Part shown: positions 9,006-16,877 of the stretch, piece after piece
Position numbering within the stretch: the first letter of the stretch is position 1
Layout: the number at the start of each line of letters is the position of its first letter
NCBI GenBank assembly: GCA_041658405.1
Contig: JBBAAG010000001.1
Location: 62,001 to 126,000, forward strand
Direction of reading: 5' to 3'
Length of the DNA: 64,000 bases
Source of the DNA: Elusimicrobiota bacterium
GTDB lineage: Bacteria > Elusimicrobiota > UBA5214 > JBBAAG01
The notes under the pieces: generated by a model
Told to the model about the DNA's origin: nothing
What the model saw: only the letters and a program-made list of their open reading frames with translations
Database searches by the model: none
Made by a program: the position numbers and the translations under genes

Positions 9006-10355
9006 TTACTGCGAAAGTATACGTTTTTGTACAAAGTCTGTACTGACCTTCCCTGCCTGAAACTTTTCGTCATTCATGACTTTTATATGGAACGGAATCG
9101 TGGTCTTTACGTTTTCAATCACAAACTCGCCTAACGCGCGGCGCATCCGGTCAATTGCGCGTTTACGGTCTTTATCAATAACAATAAGTTTTGCGAGTAA
9201 ACTGTCATAGAAAGACGGTATGGTGTACCCGCTGTATAGGTGCGTATCAACTCTTACCCCAGGACCGCCGGGGGGGATAAACTGCGTAACTTTACCCGGT
9301 GACGGTATAAAATCAAGGTCAGGGTCTTCAGCGTTAATCCTGCATTCAATCACGTGCCCTAGCATACGTGTATTTAAACTTCCAACTTCCAGTTTTTCAC
9401 CTGCAGCGAGACGGATCTGCATCCTTACAAGATCAAGCCCGGTGATCATCTCAGTGACAGTATGTTCCACCTGTATCCTGGTGTTCATTTCAAGAAAATA
9501 AAAGTTTTTTTCTTTATCCAATAAAAACTCTATTGTCCCGACGGTTGTGTACCCCACGGTTTTTGCGCAGCGTATCGCCGCGTGGCCCATACGTTCCCTG
9601 AGCTTGCTGTCCACCGCGGGACACGGTGATTCTTCCACTAATTTCTGGTGCCGACGCTGGATTGAACAATCGCGTTCCGGGAGATATCTTGTCTCCCCGA
9701 ATTTATCTGCAACAATCTGGAACTCCACATGCCGTGGTTCTTCAATATATTTTTCAAGGTATACCTGAGAATTACCAAAACTTGACTTTGCTTCCGCCTG
9801 GGCAGTAAGTAATGCGTTATTCAACGCTTCTTCATTTTGAACGACACGCATACCCTTTCCGCCGCCGCCTGCACGGGCTTTCACCATTAATGGGAACCCA
9901 ATCTTTTTCGCGATCTTCAAAAGATTGGGGTCGTCAGCATTAATCGGGCCATCAGTCCCTGGTACTACCGGTACACCTGCTTTTTTTACGGTTTCACGTG
10001 CTTGAATCTTATCACCCATCTTAAGTATCGCGTCTTTTGACGGGCCAATAAATTTGATATTACAGTCCGCGCAGATACCGGCAAACTGCGTATTCTCCGC
10101 AAGAAAACCGTAGCCCGGATGAATAGCATCCGCACCACTGATCTCCGCAGCTGAGATTATACTCGGGTAATTAAGATAACTTTCAGTTACAGGTGCCGGG
10201 CCTATGCAAATAGATTCATCCGCAAGTTTTACATGCAACGACTCGCGGTCGGCATCGGAATGTATTGCCACGGTCTTTATCCCCAACTCCTTACACGCAC
10301 GGATGATTCGTACTGCTATTTCTCCGCGGTTGGCTATTAACACTTTTTTAAACAT
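9006..10355 (-). CDS. accC: Acetyl-CoA carboxylase, biotin carboxylase subunit
   Basis: ATP-grasp enzyme that carboxylates biotin on AccB, the first half-reaction of malonyl-CoA and fatty-acid synthesis. It starts with the classic FKKVLIANRGEIAVRIIRAC and has the glycine-rich ATP loop GGGGKGMR (about 163-170), EMNTRIQVEHTVTE (about 289-302), and a C-terminal biotin-carboxylase domain with YDSLLAKL. Its length of 449 residues is exact for the family. It follows accB by 33 bases, the usual accBC order, with AAGGA upstream of the ATG. Confidence 0.97.
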   Translation of the reverse strand: MFKKVLIANRGEIAVRIIRACKELGIKTVAIHSDADRESLHVKLADESICIGPAPVTESYLNYPSIISAAEISGADAIHPGYGFLAENTQFAGICADCNIKFIGPSKDAILKMGDKIQARETVKKAGVPVVPGTDGPINADDPNLLKIAKKIGFPLMVKARAGGGGKGMRVVQNEEALNNALLTAQAEAKSSFGNSQVYLEKYIEEPRHVEFQIVADKFGETRYLPERDCSIQRRHQKLVEESPCPAVDSKLRERMGHAAIRCAKTVGYTTVGTIEFLLDKEKNFYFLEMNTRIQVEHTVTEMITGLDLVRMQIRLAAGEKLEVGSLNTRMLGHVIECRINAEDPDLDFIPSPGKVTQFIPPGGPGVRVDTHLYSGYTIPSFYDSLLAKLIVIDKDRKRAIDRMRRALGEFVIENVKTTIPFHIKVMNDEKFQAGKVSTDFVQKRILSQ

Positions 10356-10388
10356 AATAGGTTCCTTTTAGTTTGTTTTGGGATACTA

Positions 10389-10883
10389 TCACTTTTTATC
10401 GTCAATCTTATCACCGTTATCCGCGGTGAATTCTACTTCGAACAGATCCTGCCCGTACTCCACAGGACTGCTGTTTTCTACCATAATTTTAATGATTTTA
10501 CCTTTTACATTCGACATAACGTCTTTATTAAGCTTCATTGTTTCTATGATACCAACCTTTTGCCCCGGGGTTATATGGTCGCCTTCAAGTACCATCGGGG
10601 GACGGTCAGTGAGTGACCGGAAAAACCGGCCGACAATCGGTGATTTTATCATCCCGCTTTTCGGGGATTCAACCTTTTCTTCCGCAGCTTCTTCCGCTTT
10701 ATCCTTGTCTTTCTGCTGCCGCGCTTTTTCGTCTAACTCTCTCTCCAGAGCTTCCGCCGCAAGAGCTGCGGAATCTTTTGCACGGCGGAAGTTTATCTTT
10801 GTACTCCCATTTTCCCAGCGCAATTCTTCAATATCAGTATTTTTTACGAGCTCCACAAACTTTTTTACGTTGTCTAATTCCAT
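10389..10883 (-). CDS. accB: Biotin carboxyl carrier protein of acetyl-CoA carboxylase
   Basis: Carries the biotin between AccC and the carboxyltransferase. The N-terminal 35 residues form the short AccB-type docking region. Residues about 40-75 are a charged, alanine-, lysine- and glutamate-rich linker. The C-terminal lipoyl/biotinyl domain (about 80-157) has SPIVGRFFRS and the biotinylation motif ETMKLNK, with the modified lysine at K117. Threonine stands where most BCCPs have alanine (usually EAMK). It lies 28 bases after efp and 33 bases before accC. Confidence 0.95.
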   Translation of the reverse strand: MELDNVKKFVELVKNTDIEELRWENGSTKINFRRAKDSAALAAEALERELDEKARQQKDKDKAEEAAEEKVESPKSGMIKSPIVGRFFRSLTDRPPMVLEGDHITPGQKVGIIETMKLNKDVMSNVKGKIIKIMVENSSPVEYGQDLFEVEFTADNGDKIDDKK

Positions 10884-10911
10884 AAAAATATTTTTGCTCC
10901 TATTAAAAAAA

Positions 10912-11472
10912 TTATCCGCGTTCTACGTACTCGCCGGTAGTTGTATCAATAACAACGTATTCATCTTCTTTGATAAACAACGGTACCTGGATTTCGTATC
11001 CGGTTTCCAGTGTCGCAGGTTTTGTGGCATTCGCTACGGTATCACCGCGCGCGCCGGGTGCGGTGCTTGTGATTTTTAGCCTTACCTTCGGAGGTAATTC
11101 CACACCGATAATTTTGTCATCTAAATACAAAACGTCAAGCGTTGCGTTCTCAACAATAAAGTTCAACGCGTTAGTTATCATCTCTTTATTGATCGGCACC
11201 TGTTCATACGTTTCCTGGTCCATAAAATAGTACATACCGTTTTCTACGTATAAGTACGTTTTGGGACGTTTTTCTAGGGATAATTCGCGGAAACGTTCCC
11301 CTGACTTAAACGAACGCTCAACCGTTGAACCTGTACGGAGATTACGCATTTTTGTGCGCATAATCCCGCCACCTTTCCCAGGTTTATGATGCTGGAACCA
11401 TACTACGGTATACGGTTCTCCTTCCACTTCAATGTTTAAACCATTATGAAAATCTGATGTATCTACTGCCAT
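10912..11472 (-). CDS. efp: Translation elongation factor P
   Basis: Relieves ribosome stalling at proline runs by binding between the P and E sites. It has three beta-barrel domains in 186 residues. The domain I loop reads HHKPGKGGGIMR, with the tip lysine at K33 where EF-P is often post-translationally modified. The C-terminus ends in the typical GDTVANATKPATLETGYEIQVPLFI-type region. No epmA or epmB modification gene is in the window. An AGGAG lies upstream of the ATG. The neighbours (M24 aminopeptidase upstream, accB-accC downstream) form a gene order found in many bacteria. Confidence 0.96.
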   Translation of the reverse strand: MAVDTSDFHNGLNIEVEGEPYTVVWFQHHKPGKGGGIMRTKMRNLRTGSTVERSFKSGERFRELSLEKRPKTYLYVENGMYYFMDQETYEQVPINKEMITNALNFIVENATLDVLYLDDKIIGVELPPKVRLKITSTAPGARGDTVANATKPATLETGYEIQVPLFIKEDEYVVIDTTTGEYVERG

Positions 11473-11523
11473 CTTTGCGTTCTACTCCTTTATCTATCCC
11501 TATACATCCCTGTCTTCGATTTT

Positions 11524-12588
11524 TTAAGTTAACCGTTTACACCCGGTTTTTGTGATGATTACGGTATTCTCAATCCTTACCCCGCCACGGTTGGGGATAT
11601 ATACACCCGGTTCTACGGTTATCACATTACCTTTGACCAGAAGATCCGCGCTTTTTGCGCTTACCGTCGGAGCTTCATGAACTTCTAAACCCACCCCGTG
11701 ACCTGTTCCGTGTATAAACCGTTTACCGTACCCGCTGTGTTCCACAACCTGCCGTACCGCGGTATCCACATTTTTTGCGGGGATGCTTGGTCTTACAGAT
11801 TCTATCCCTGCGTTATACGCGGTATCAACAACCTTATATAGTTTATTAAACAGTTTATTAAGTTTACCTATAAAAACCGTCCTTGTCAAGTCACAACAAT
11901 ACCCCTGGTATTTAACGCCAAAATCAAGTATTACGGGTTCATTTTCCCGGATTTTACGTTTTCCTGGTACGTGGTGCGGGTACGCGGAGTTCGGGCCGGA
12001 CGCTATAATAGTTTCAAACGCGGGGATACAGTAGTATGAAAGTATCAAAGTATCAAGTTCCTTTGCAAGTTCGTGTTCGGTCTTCCCTGCACGGAAGAAG
12101 GTTCTTGTCCATTCAGTAAATACCTTATCCGCAATACGGCCTGCGGTACGGATAAAGCCGGCTTCCACACTATCTTTCACTGACCGGATCTCACGGATAA
12201 CTTTTGTACAATCTTCAACTGGTATCTCGGGGCCTAGTTTCTCAATAATTGCGCGTGCCTGCGAATGAGTGGTACACCCGAAATCCAGCATTACCCCGCG
12301 AAGATTATCGCGTGATGCAATCTCCGCTACTCCCGCTATGATATCTTTTGTGCATTTAAAAAATAATCCGCGTTGCCGCCCTGCGGTATTGCGTATCTGT
12401 TCATATAGCAGCTGCGGGGTCAGGACATACCATTTATCAGAAGACAAAAACAGCCAGTATCCCGAAAAAGTTATGCCCGTGAAATAGGAAGTTAGTACCG
12501 GTGAAGTGAATAATACACCGCGTAAAGTGTCACCATAATACTCAGCTATCTTATTCCTGCGGGATAATAATGATTTCAAGTTTTTCAT
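11524..12588 (-). CDS. M24-family Xaa-Pro aminopeptidase
   Basis: Dinuclear-metal aminopeptidase of the creatinase/prolidase fold that removes N-terminal residues ahead of proline. An N-terminal creatinase-like domain spans about residues 1-125. The catalytic pita-bread domain follows, with the metal ligands in DFGVKYQGYCCDLTRTVF, GTGHGVGLEVHE and ITVEPGVYIP. Its length of 354 residues suits the PepQ/YpdF-type enzymes. It is 51 bases upstream of efp and 50 bases downstream of aroB. The family assignment is firm, but choosing between aminopeptidase and dipeptidase activity from sequence alone is not. Confidence 0.9.
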   Translation of the reverse strand: MKNLKSLLSRRNKIAEYYGDTLRGVLFTSPVLTSYFTGITFSGYWLFLSSDKWYVLTPQLLYEQIRNTAGRQRGLFFKCTKDIIAGVAEIASRDNLRGVMLDFGCTTHSQARAIIEKLGPEIPVEDCTKVIREIRSVKDSVEAGFIRTAGRIADKVFTEWTRTFFRAGKTEHELAKELDTLILSYYCIPAFETIIASGPNSAYPHHVPGKRKIRENEPVILDFGVKYQGYCCDLTRTVFIGKLNKLFNKLYKVVDTAYNAGIESVRPSIPAKNVDTAVRQVVEHSGYGKRFIHGTGHGVGLEVHEAPTVSAKSADLLVKGNVITVEPGVYIPNRGGVRIENTVIITKTGCKRLT

Positions 12589-12638
12589 AATTATTTTTTT
12601 ATGTTTTCCTAATACTTTTAATGGATTTATTATAGTTC

Positions 12639-13739
12639 TTATCTGGAAGGTACCAGTACTCGGGTTAAGATTTTTTTGTCAATAACAATCCCGGTTATTA
12701 CATTCCCGATTTTTGTCGGTAAAACCGCTTTTATCTTACCATCAGAAACTTTTTTATCGCGTGCCATTGCGGATATCACAGCCTCAACCCCTAATTCCTT
12801 AGGCCAGGAGGTAGGTAAGCCATACGCGTGAAGTAAACGTTCAATCCTCACCGCAAGGCCTTTAACGGTATAGCCCATGGATTCCGCAGTTTTTGCAGCA
12901 ACAACTGTCCCGATTGCCACTGCCTCGCCGTGGGTATACTTTTTGTACCCGGTTAAGGTTTCTACTGCATGGCCAAACGTATGCCCGAGATTAAGTTTTG
13001 CACGGAGGCCGTAACGTTCATACTCATCCTTCTCAACGATCCCGGCTTTAATTTTAACGCAGCGGTATACTATTTGTTCCAAAACACCGGAGTTATAACC
13101 CATAACCTTCCCGATGGTTAATTCCAGAATCCTGAATAACCCGGCATCCGCGAGGACACCGTATTTCACTACTTCCGCAAGGCCGCCCCGCAGTTCGCGT
13201 AATGGTAAAGTTTTTAGTACCTCAGTATCCGCTACTACCGCCGCGGGTTGATAAAACGCACCGACAAGGTTTTTCCCAACCGCAAGATCAACCCCTGTTT
13301 TCCCGCCAACCGACGAATCTACCTGCGCAAGTAATGTCGTGGGAACGTGTATCACGGGTACACCCCTGAGATACGTCGCAGCAGCAAATCCCGCAGTATC
13401 ACCGACAACACCGCCGCCTACCGCAATGACCGCTGTACGGCGTTCAACAAAATGCGCTGCAAAGAAAGCGTATATTTTTTTTATAGTATCAAGGTTCTTG
13501 TATTTCTCACCCGCAGGTATGACACTTTTTCCGGTAATCCCGGCAGTTTTTAGAGCTGATTCCACTTTTTTCCCGTAAAGTTTGTTTACATTACCGTCAG
13601 TAATAACGGTTACTCTATTAATACTACGGTTCTTCAATACACAGGGTAGTGACTCAAGAGTATTTTTGCCGATAATAATGTCGTACCCGCGTGAAGCGGG
13701 GAGATTGAGTTTCACAACTTTATTTGTCATACCTGCCAT
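12639..13739 (-). CDS. aroB: 3-Dehydroquinate synthase
   Basis: NAD- and metal-dependent cyclisation of DAHP to 3-dehydroquinate, second step of the shikimate pathway. The NAD-binding GGGVVGDTAGFAAATYLRG (about residues 108-126), the VPTTLLAQVDSSVGGKTGV segment and the metal-ligand histidines in NLGHTFGHAVE are all present. Its length of 366 residues is typical. It lies 13 bases downstream of aroK; the two form the usual aroKB pair. Confidence 0.96.
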   Translation of the reverse strand: MAGMTNKVVKLNLPASRGYDIIIGKNTLESLPCVLKNRSINRVTVITDGNVNKLYGKKVESALKTAGITGKSVIPAGEKYKNLDTIKKIYAFFAAHFVERRTAVIAVGGGVVGDTAGFAAATYLRGVPVIHVPTTLLAQVDSSVGGKTGVDLAVGKNLVGAFYQPAAVVADTEVLKTLPLRELRGGLAEVVKYGVLADAGLFRILELTIGKVMGYNSGVLEQIVYRCVKIKAGIVEKDEYERYGLRAKLNLGHTFGHAVETLTGYKKYTHGEAVAIGTVVAAKTAESMGYTVKGLAVRIERLLHAYGLPTSWPKELGVEAVISAMARDKKVSDGKIKAVLPTKIGNVITGIVIDKKILTRVLVPSR

Positions 13740-13752
13740 CTTTTTCTTAACA

Positions 13753-14253
13753 TTATTTTTTTAAGTACTCCGCTATTTTATCAACTACTTCTTTTACCGT
13801 TAGCTCCGATGTGTCAACCATAGTACGGCAGCGTTTATAATAACTTTCCCGGGCGGATAATAAACGTGTAATTTCCGCTAACGGGTCAGGTTTCTGTAAT
13901 AACGGCCGAGCAGTATCATTTTTTATGCGGTTATATATAACCTCCGCCCGGGCGGTAAGGCATACCACTACGCCGTTGTACTCAAGATTATACATATTTT
14001 CCGCACGGAGGACAGCTCCACCGCCGAGGGTAATCACCTGGGTATCGCGTTGCGCAAGGTCAAATATAACCTCGGATTCAAGTTTACGGAATTCCGGTTC
14101 GCCTTTTGACGCAAAAATATTGGAGACCGTCATCCCTGCGCGTTGTTCAATAACAGTATCCGTATCAACCACTATCATATTCAAACGTTTACCCAGTTCT
14201 TTCCCTACCGCTGTCTTACCGGTACCCATAAATCCGGATAACACTATATTCAT
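13753..14253 (-). CDS. aroK: Shikimate kinase
   Basis: Phosphorylates shikimate at the 3-hydroxyl. The P-loop is GFMGTGKTAVGKEL (about residues 7-20), followed by the DTD motif (residues 31-33) that binds magnesium and shikimate, the GGGAVLR loop near residue 77 and the DTARPLL lid. Its length of 166 residues is normal. It lies 13 bases before aroB and 32 bases after a GNAT-family gene. Confidence 0.95.
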   Translation of the reverse strand: MNIVLSGFMGTGKTAVGKELGKRLNMIVVDTDTVIEQRAGMTVSNIFASKGEPEFRKLESEVIFDLAQRDTQVITLGGGAVLRAENMYNLEYNGVVVCLTARAEVIYNRIKNDTARPLLQKPDPLAEITRLLSARESYYKRCRTMVDTSELTVKEVVDKIAEYLKK

Positions 14254-14285
14254 GGCCTTACAACAACTCCATTCGTTTAGTAGAT

Positions 14286-15485
14286 TTAAACAAAATCGCT
14301 TGACGCTATATAAAAGTCTAAAGGAAATATTATAGATAAAAACTTGTATATTTGCGAACTAATCCTGTACCTGCACAACTCATGCGCTGTGGAAGTGTAG
14401 TTAAACACCAACCGTACAGCCCCGCAACGGGTAAGAGTTAATGTTTCCGCACCGGGGATGTTTTTCCGTGTGACAACAACATTTTTACCGTTATAACATA
14501 AGCTCGTGATTTCGTTATCAATTCTGAAATTAACGCTTACCTTTGAGGAGAATCCTGCTGTGCGTAACCGCTGTTCTATCTGCGGGATAAAACCTTCCAG
14601 TACCGCTGTTAAATCATTGATCCTCACCTTACCTAGAGAATGCACACCCCAGTCCGCTGCGTAGTCTATAAAACAACGGTTATCTTCATGCACGGTAAAC
14701 TGGCGTTTTACAACAATGCTGTTTACATGTTTATACTTTTTAAATAACCACCGCAGTGTCTGGATAACCGTCATGGAATCACCCGCAGCGTCGTAAACGT
14801 TGATATTTGAAGAATCTTTACTTTCGCGGTAGTTAATATAAGCACTCCCACGGGAATGTGTATTGTTCTCCGCATACACTGTCTTCAGATGTATCCGTTG
14901 CCCGAACTGTTTTGTATAATCCTCGCTCTGGCGGAGAACCCTTAACTGCCTGGTGTTATGTAACGCTTCCATCTTGGGATTGAACTTTGGATTATACTTT
15001 GATACTTTCAACCCTTTGATTGATTGGCGGTCTATATCCAGTGACCTGCGGGTAAAGGAGTATGATACTACACGCCCGCCGGTTTCCCAGCCGTAATGGC
15101 TGTACCTCAACCGTTCACCCCAGAGGATTGACATTGCAACCCCGCGGAGTGTCATTTCGTCAATACAATGGTTCAATAACGCGGTCATATACCCTTTACC
15201 TCGGGTACTTGGATGCGTTGCTACCGCGCCAATACCTCGGCAGGTAACTGTTTTTGAGCCAATACGCAAGTCCAGCGGGTACAATCCTATATGCGCGAGA
15301 AATTCGTGGGATGGGGAATACATCGCATAATTATCTTTTAACATCCCATTCTCTGTACGGTACATATGCGTATACTCTTTATACATTGCCCCCGGTGTTT
15401 TCGGGCGAAATATAGCGTCAAGAAAGGCAATAAGTTTTTTTCGTTCAGTTTGTTTTACTATCACGACTTCTAATTCATTACTCAT
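14286..15485 (-). CDS. GNAT-family N-acetyltransferase, Eis-like
   Basis: Acetyl-CoA-dependent acyltransferase of unknown substrate. The N-terminal GNAT domain has the acetyl-CoA pyrophosphate loop in GIGAVATHPSTRGKGYMTALL (about residues 86-106) and the SILWGERLRYSHYGWE segment characteristic of Eis-type proteins. The rest of the 399 residues would cover a second GNAT-like domain and a C-terminal sterol-carrier-like domain, as in Eis relatives. It is the first gene of the long minus-strand run and diverges from the secreted protein at 15603. The substrate could be an amine or a cell-wall precursor; nothing nearby decides it. Confidence 0.82.
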   Translation of the reverse strand: MSNELEVVIVKQTERKKLIAFLDAIFRPKTPGAMYKEYTHMYRTENGMLKDNYAMYSPSHEFLAHIGLYPLDLRIGSKTVTCRGIGAVATHPSTRGKGYMTALLNHCIDEMTLRGVAMSILWGERLRYSHYGWETGGRVVSYSFTRRSLDIDRQSIKGLKVSKYNPKFNPKMEALHNTRQLRVLRQSEDYTKQFGQRIHLKTVYAENNTHSRGSAYINYRESKDSSNINVYDAAGDSMTVIQTLRWLFKKYKHVNSIVVKRQFTVHEDNRCFIDYAADWGVHSLGKVRINDLTAVLEGFIPQIEQRLRTAGFSSKVSVNFRIDNEITSLCYNGKNVVVTRKNIPGAETLTLTRCGAVRLVFNYTSTAHELCRYRISSQIYKFLSIIFPLDFYIASSDFV

Positions 15486-15509
15486 ATTATCCGTCCTTAC
15501 AAAAACTTC

Positions 15510-15537
15510 TTGTTTTTAATATAAAAAATGATATAAT
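15510..15537 (+). promoter_or_regulatory. Predicted sigma70-type promoter for the 15603 gene
   Basis: TTGTTT at 15510-15515 and a perfect TATAAT at 15532-15537 are separated by 16 bases. They lie in the 117-base divergent spacer between the GNAT gene (minus) and the secreted hypothetical gene (plus). Confidence 0.5.
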
Positions 15538-15602
15538 TAATTGCGTAAACAAGTCAATCATTAAGGTTTTTTCAGAAGGAAGGGATAGGTATTTACCGGC
15601 AA

Positions 15603-16391
15603 ATGAAAACTGCAACCGCAGTATTATCAGCATTATTAGCCGTAACCCTCGCAAACTCCTTATGTTTTTGCGAGGATACGTATGTCTCAAAAAAAGTTCT
15701 GGCATTAAAATGGACATCCTCACGTCAAACCGCTACCGAATGCAAAGTACCGAAAACCGCACGGAAGGAATACACCGGAAGTTATACCTTCGCAATCGCA
15801 CCGGATAATAAAACATACTTCTACGATCTGGAAGGTAACAGAGTTATGATCTTTAACAAGGGAAATTATGTGGATGAGATAAAAATACCGTTCCATGCAC
15901 TGGTGTACGCGCTATGTGTTGACCCTAAAAACCAGGTGTATGTGGTATACAAAAAACAAGACCTCGCGGATCCTTTAAAAATGTCTACTATGATGAACAT
16001 CTACGACCAGGCATCACCCGGGGCGGTTATCTCCACAAAACTTACTGATTCAACTACCGCGTTTTACGCAGTAGAACTCGATGGTGAGTGTAATATGTGG
16101 CTTGAAGACGGTGTGTACCGTTATGACGTGTTTAAATCCGGGAAATTTGTCAACGCAAAAACCAGGAATATAAATAAAACAAAGGTTATCGCACAGCAGA
16201 TAAGTTATCCCGCGGAAGTAAAAGTTCTGGCGGATAAAACTGATCCGAAGTATCAGCCAATGATATCCCGCGGTATACAGAAACACAACCTGCCCGCAGA
16301 ATTTGAGTACGCGGTACTGACACTAACCTCGACGGGGGCAGAGATCACAGGTTTTGCTAAATCCAGTGATAAACCAAAGAATAGTAAATAA
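15603..16391 (+). CDS. Secreted protein of unknown function, possible beta-propeller fragment
   Basis: Not recognised as a named family. It has 262 residues with a clear signal peptide (a hydrophobic stretch at about residues 4-21, then CFCEDT). The middle has repeated short strands such as FAIAPDNKTYFYDLEGNRVMIF and LCVDPKNQVYVVYKK, which resemble NHL or SMP-30-like propeller blades, but only two or three could fit. The spacing of the two cysteines near residue 22 does not make a convincing lipobox. It lies 20 bases upstream of the superoxide reductase gene, so the two are probably co-transcribed. An export or envelope role is inferred from the signal peptide only. Confidence 0.72.
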   Translation: MKTATAVLSALLAVTLANSLCFCEDTYVSKKVLALKWTSSRQTATECKVPKTARKEYTGSYTFAIAPDNKTYFYDLEGNRVMIFNKGNYVDEIKIPFHALVYALCVDPKNQVYVVYKKQDLADPLKMSTMMNIYDQASPGAVISTKLTDSTTAFYAVELDGECNMWLEDGVYRYDVFKSGKFVNAKTRNINKTKVIAQQISYPAEVKVLADKTDPKYQPMISRGIQKHNLPAEFEYAVLTLTSTGAEITGFAKSSDKPKNSK

Positions 16392-16411
16392 TATAAAGGA
16401 GAATTTTAACA

Positions 16412-16852
16412 ATGAACGGTTTTAAATGCACGGTATGCGGTTATATGTCAATCACAGGTACAGCGCCGGATAAGTGTCCCGTCTGCGGAGCTAGTAAAGA
16501 TAAGTTTGTCAGCCAAACAATCCAGCGCCCGGTTGATCCCAATAATTTAACGGAAGCTGAGAAAAAACATACTCCTGTTATCATAGTAGAAAAAAAGTGC
16601 GGGCTACTCCCCGATAGCGGGTGTACGGATGTACACACAAAAATCGGTGCGATAACGCATCCAATGACACCTGAACATTTTATAGGGTATATCTTGTTTT
16701 ATGTGGATAAAGAGTACGTCGGGAAAATGTCGTTAGCTCCCGGGAAAACTAATCCCGCTGCGGCAATTCATTTAAAAGTTAATACCGGAACAGTCTCCGT
16801 GGTTAACTGGTGTAACCTCCACGGGTACTGGATGGCTGACGCTGCGTTATAA
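16412..16852 (+). CDS. Superoxide reductase with N-terminal rubredoxin-like domain
   Basis: Reduces superoxide to peroxide without making oxygen, a defence typical of anaerobes. Residues 1-32 form a small rubredoxin-like iron site (CTVCGY and CPVCGASKDKF). Residues about 50-146 are a neelaredoxin/desulfoferrodoxin catalytic domain: HTPVI, ITHPMTPEHFIGYI and a C-terminal CNLHGYW supply the histidine and cysteine ligands of the Fe(His)4Cys centre. The first domain looks like the rubredoxin tail of rubrerythrin and not like desulforedoxin. An AAGGAG lies upstream of the ATG. It is a cytoplasmic protein; the electron donor is not in the window. Confidence 0.9.
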   Translation: MNGFKCTVCGYMSITGTAPDKCPVCGASKDKFVSQTIQRPVDPNNLTEAEKKHTPVIIVEKKCGLLPDSGCTDVHTKIGAITHPMTPEHFIGYILFYVDKEYVGKMSLAPGKTNPAAAIHLKVNTGTVSVVNWCNLHGYWMADAAL

Positions 16853-16877
16853 AATAACGCAGGAGTTCCGTTATTTT
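16851..16877. terminator. Bidirectional hairpin terminator between convergent genes
   Basis: AAAATAACG (16851-16859) pairs with CGTTATTTT (16869-16877) around a nine-base loop, and each strand ends in a T-rich tract. The stop codons of both convergent genes (superoxide reductase and DUF4091 protein) lie within the stem arms. Confidence 0.6.
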
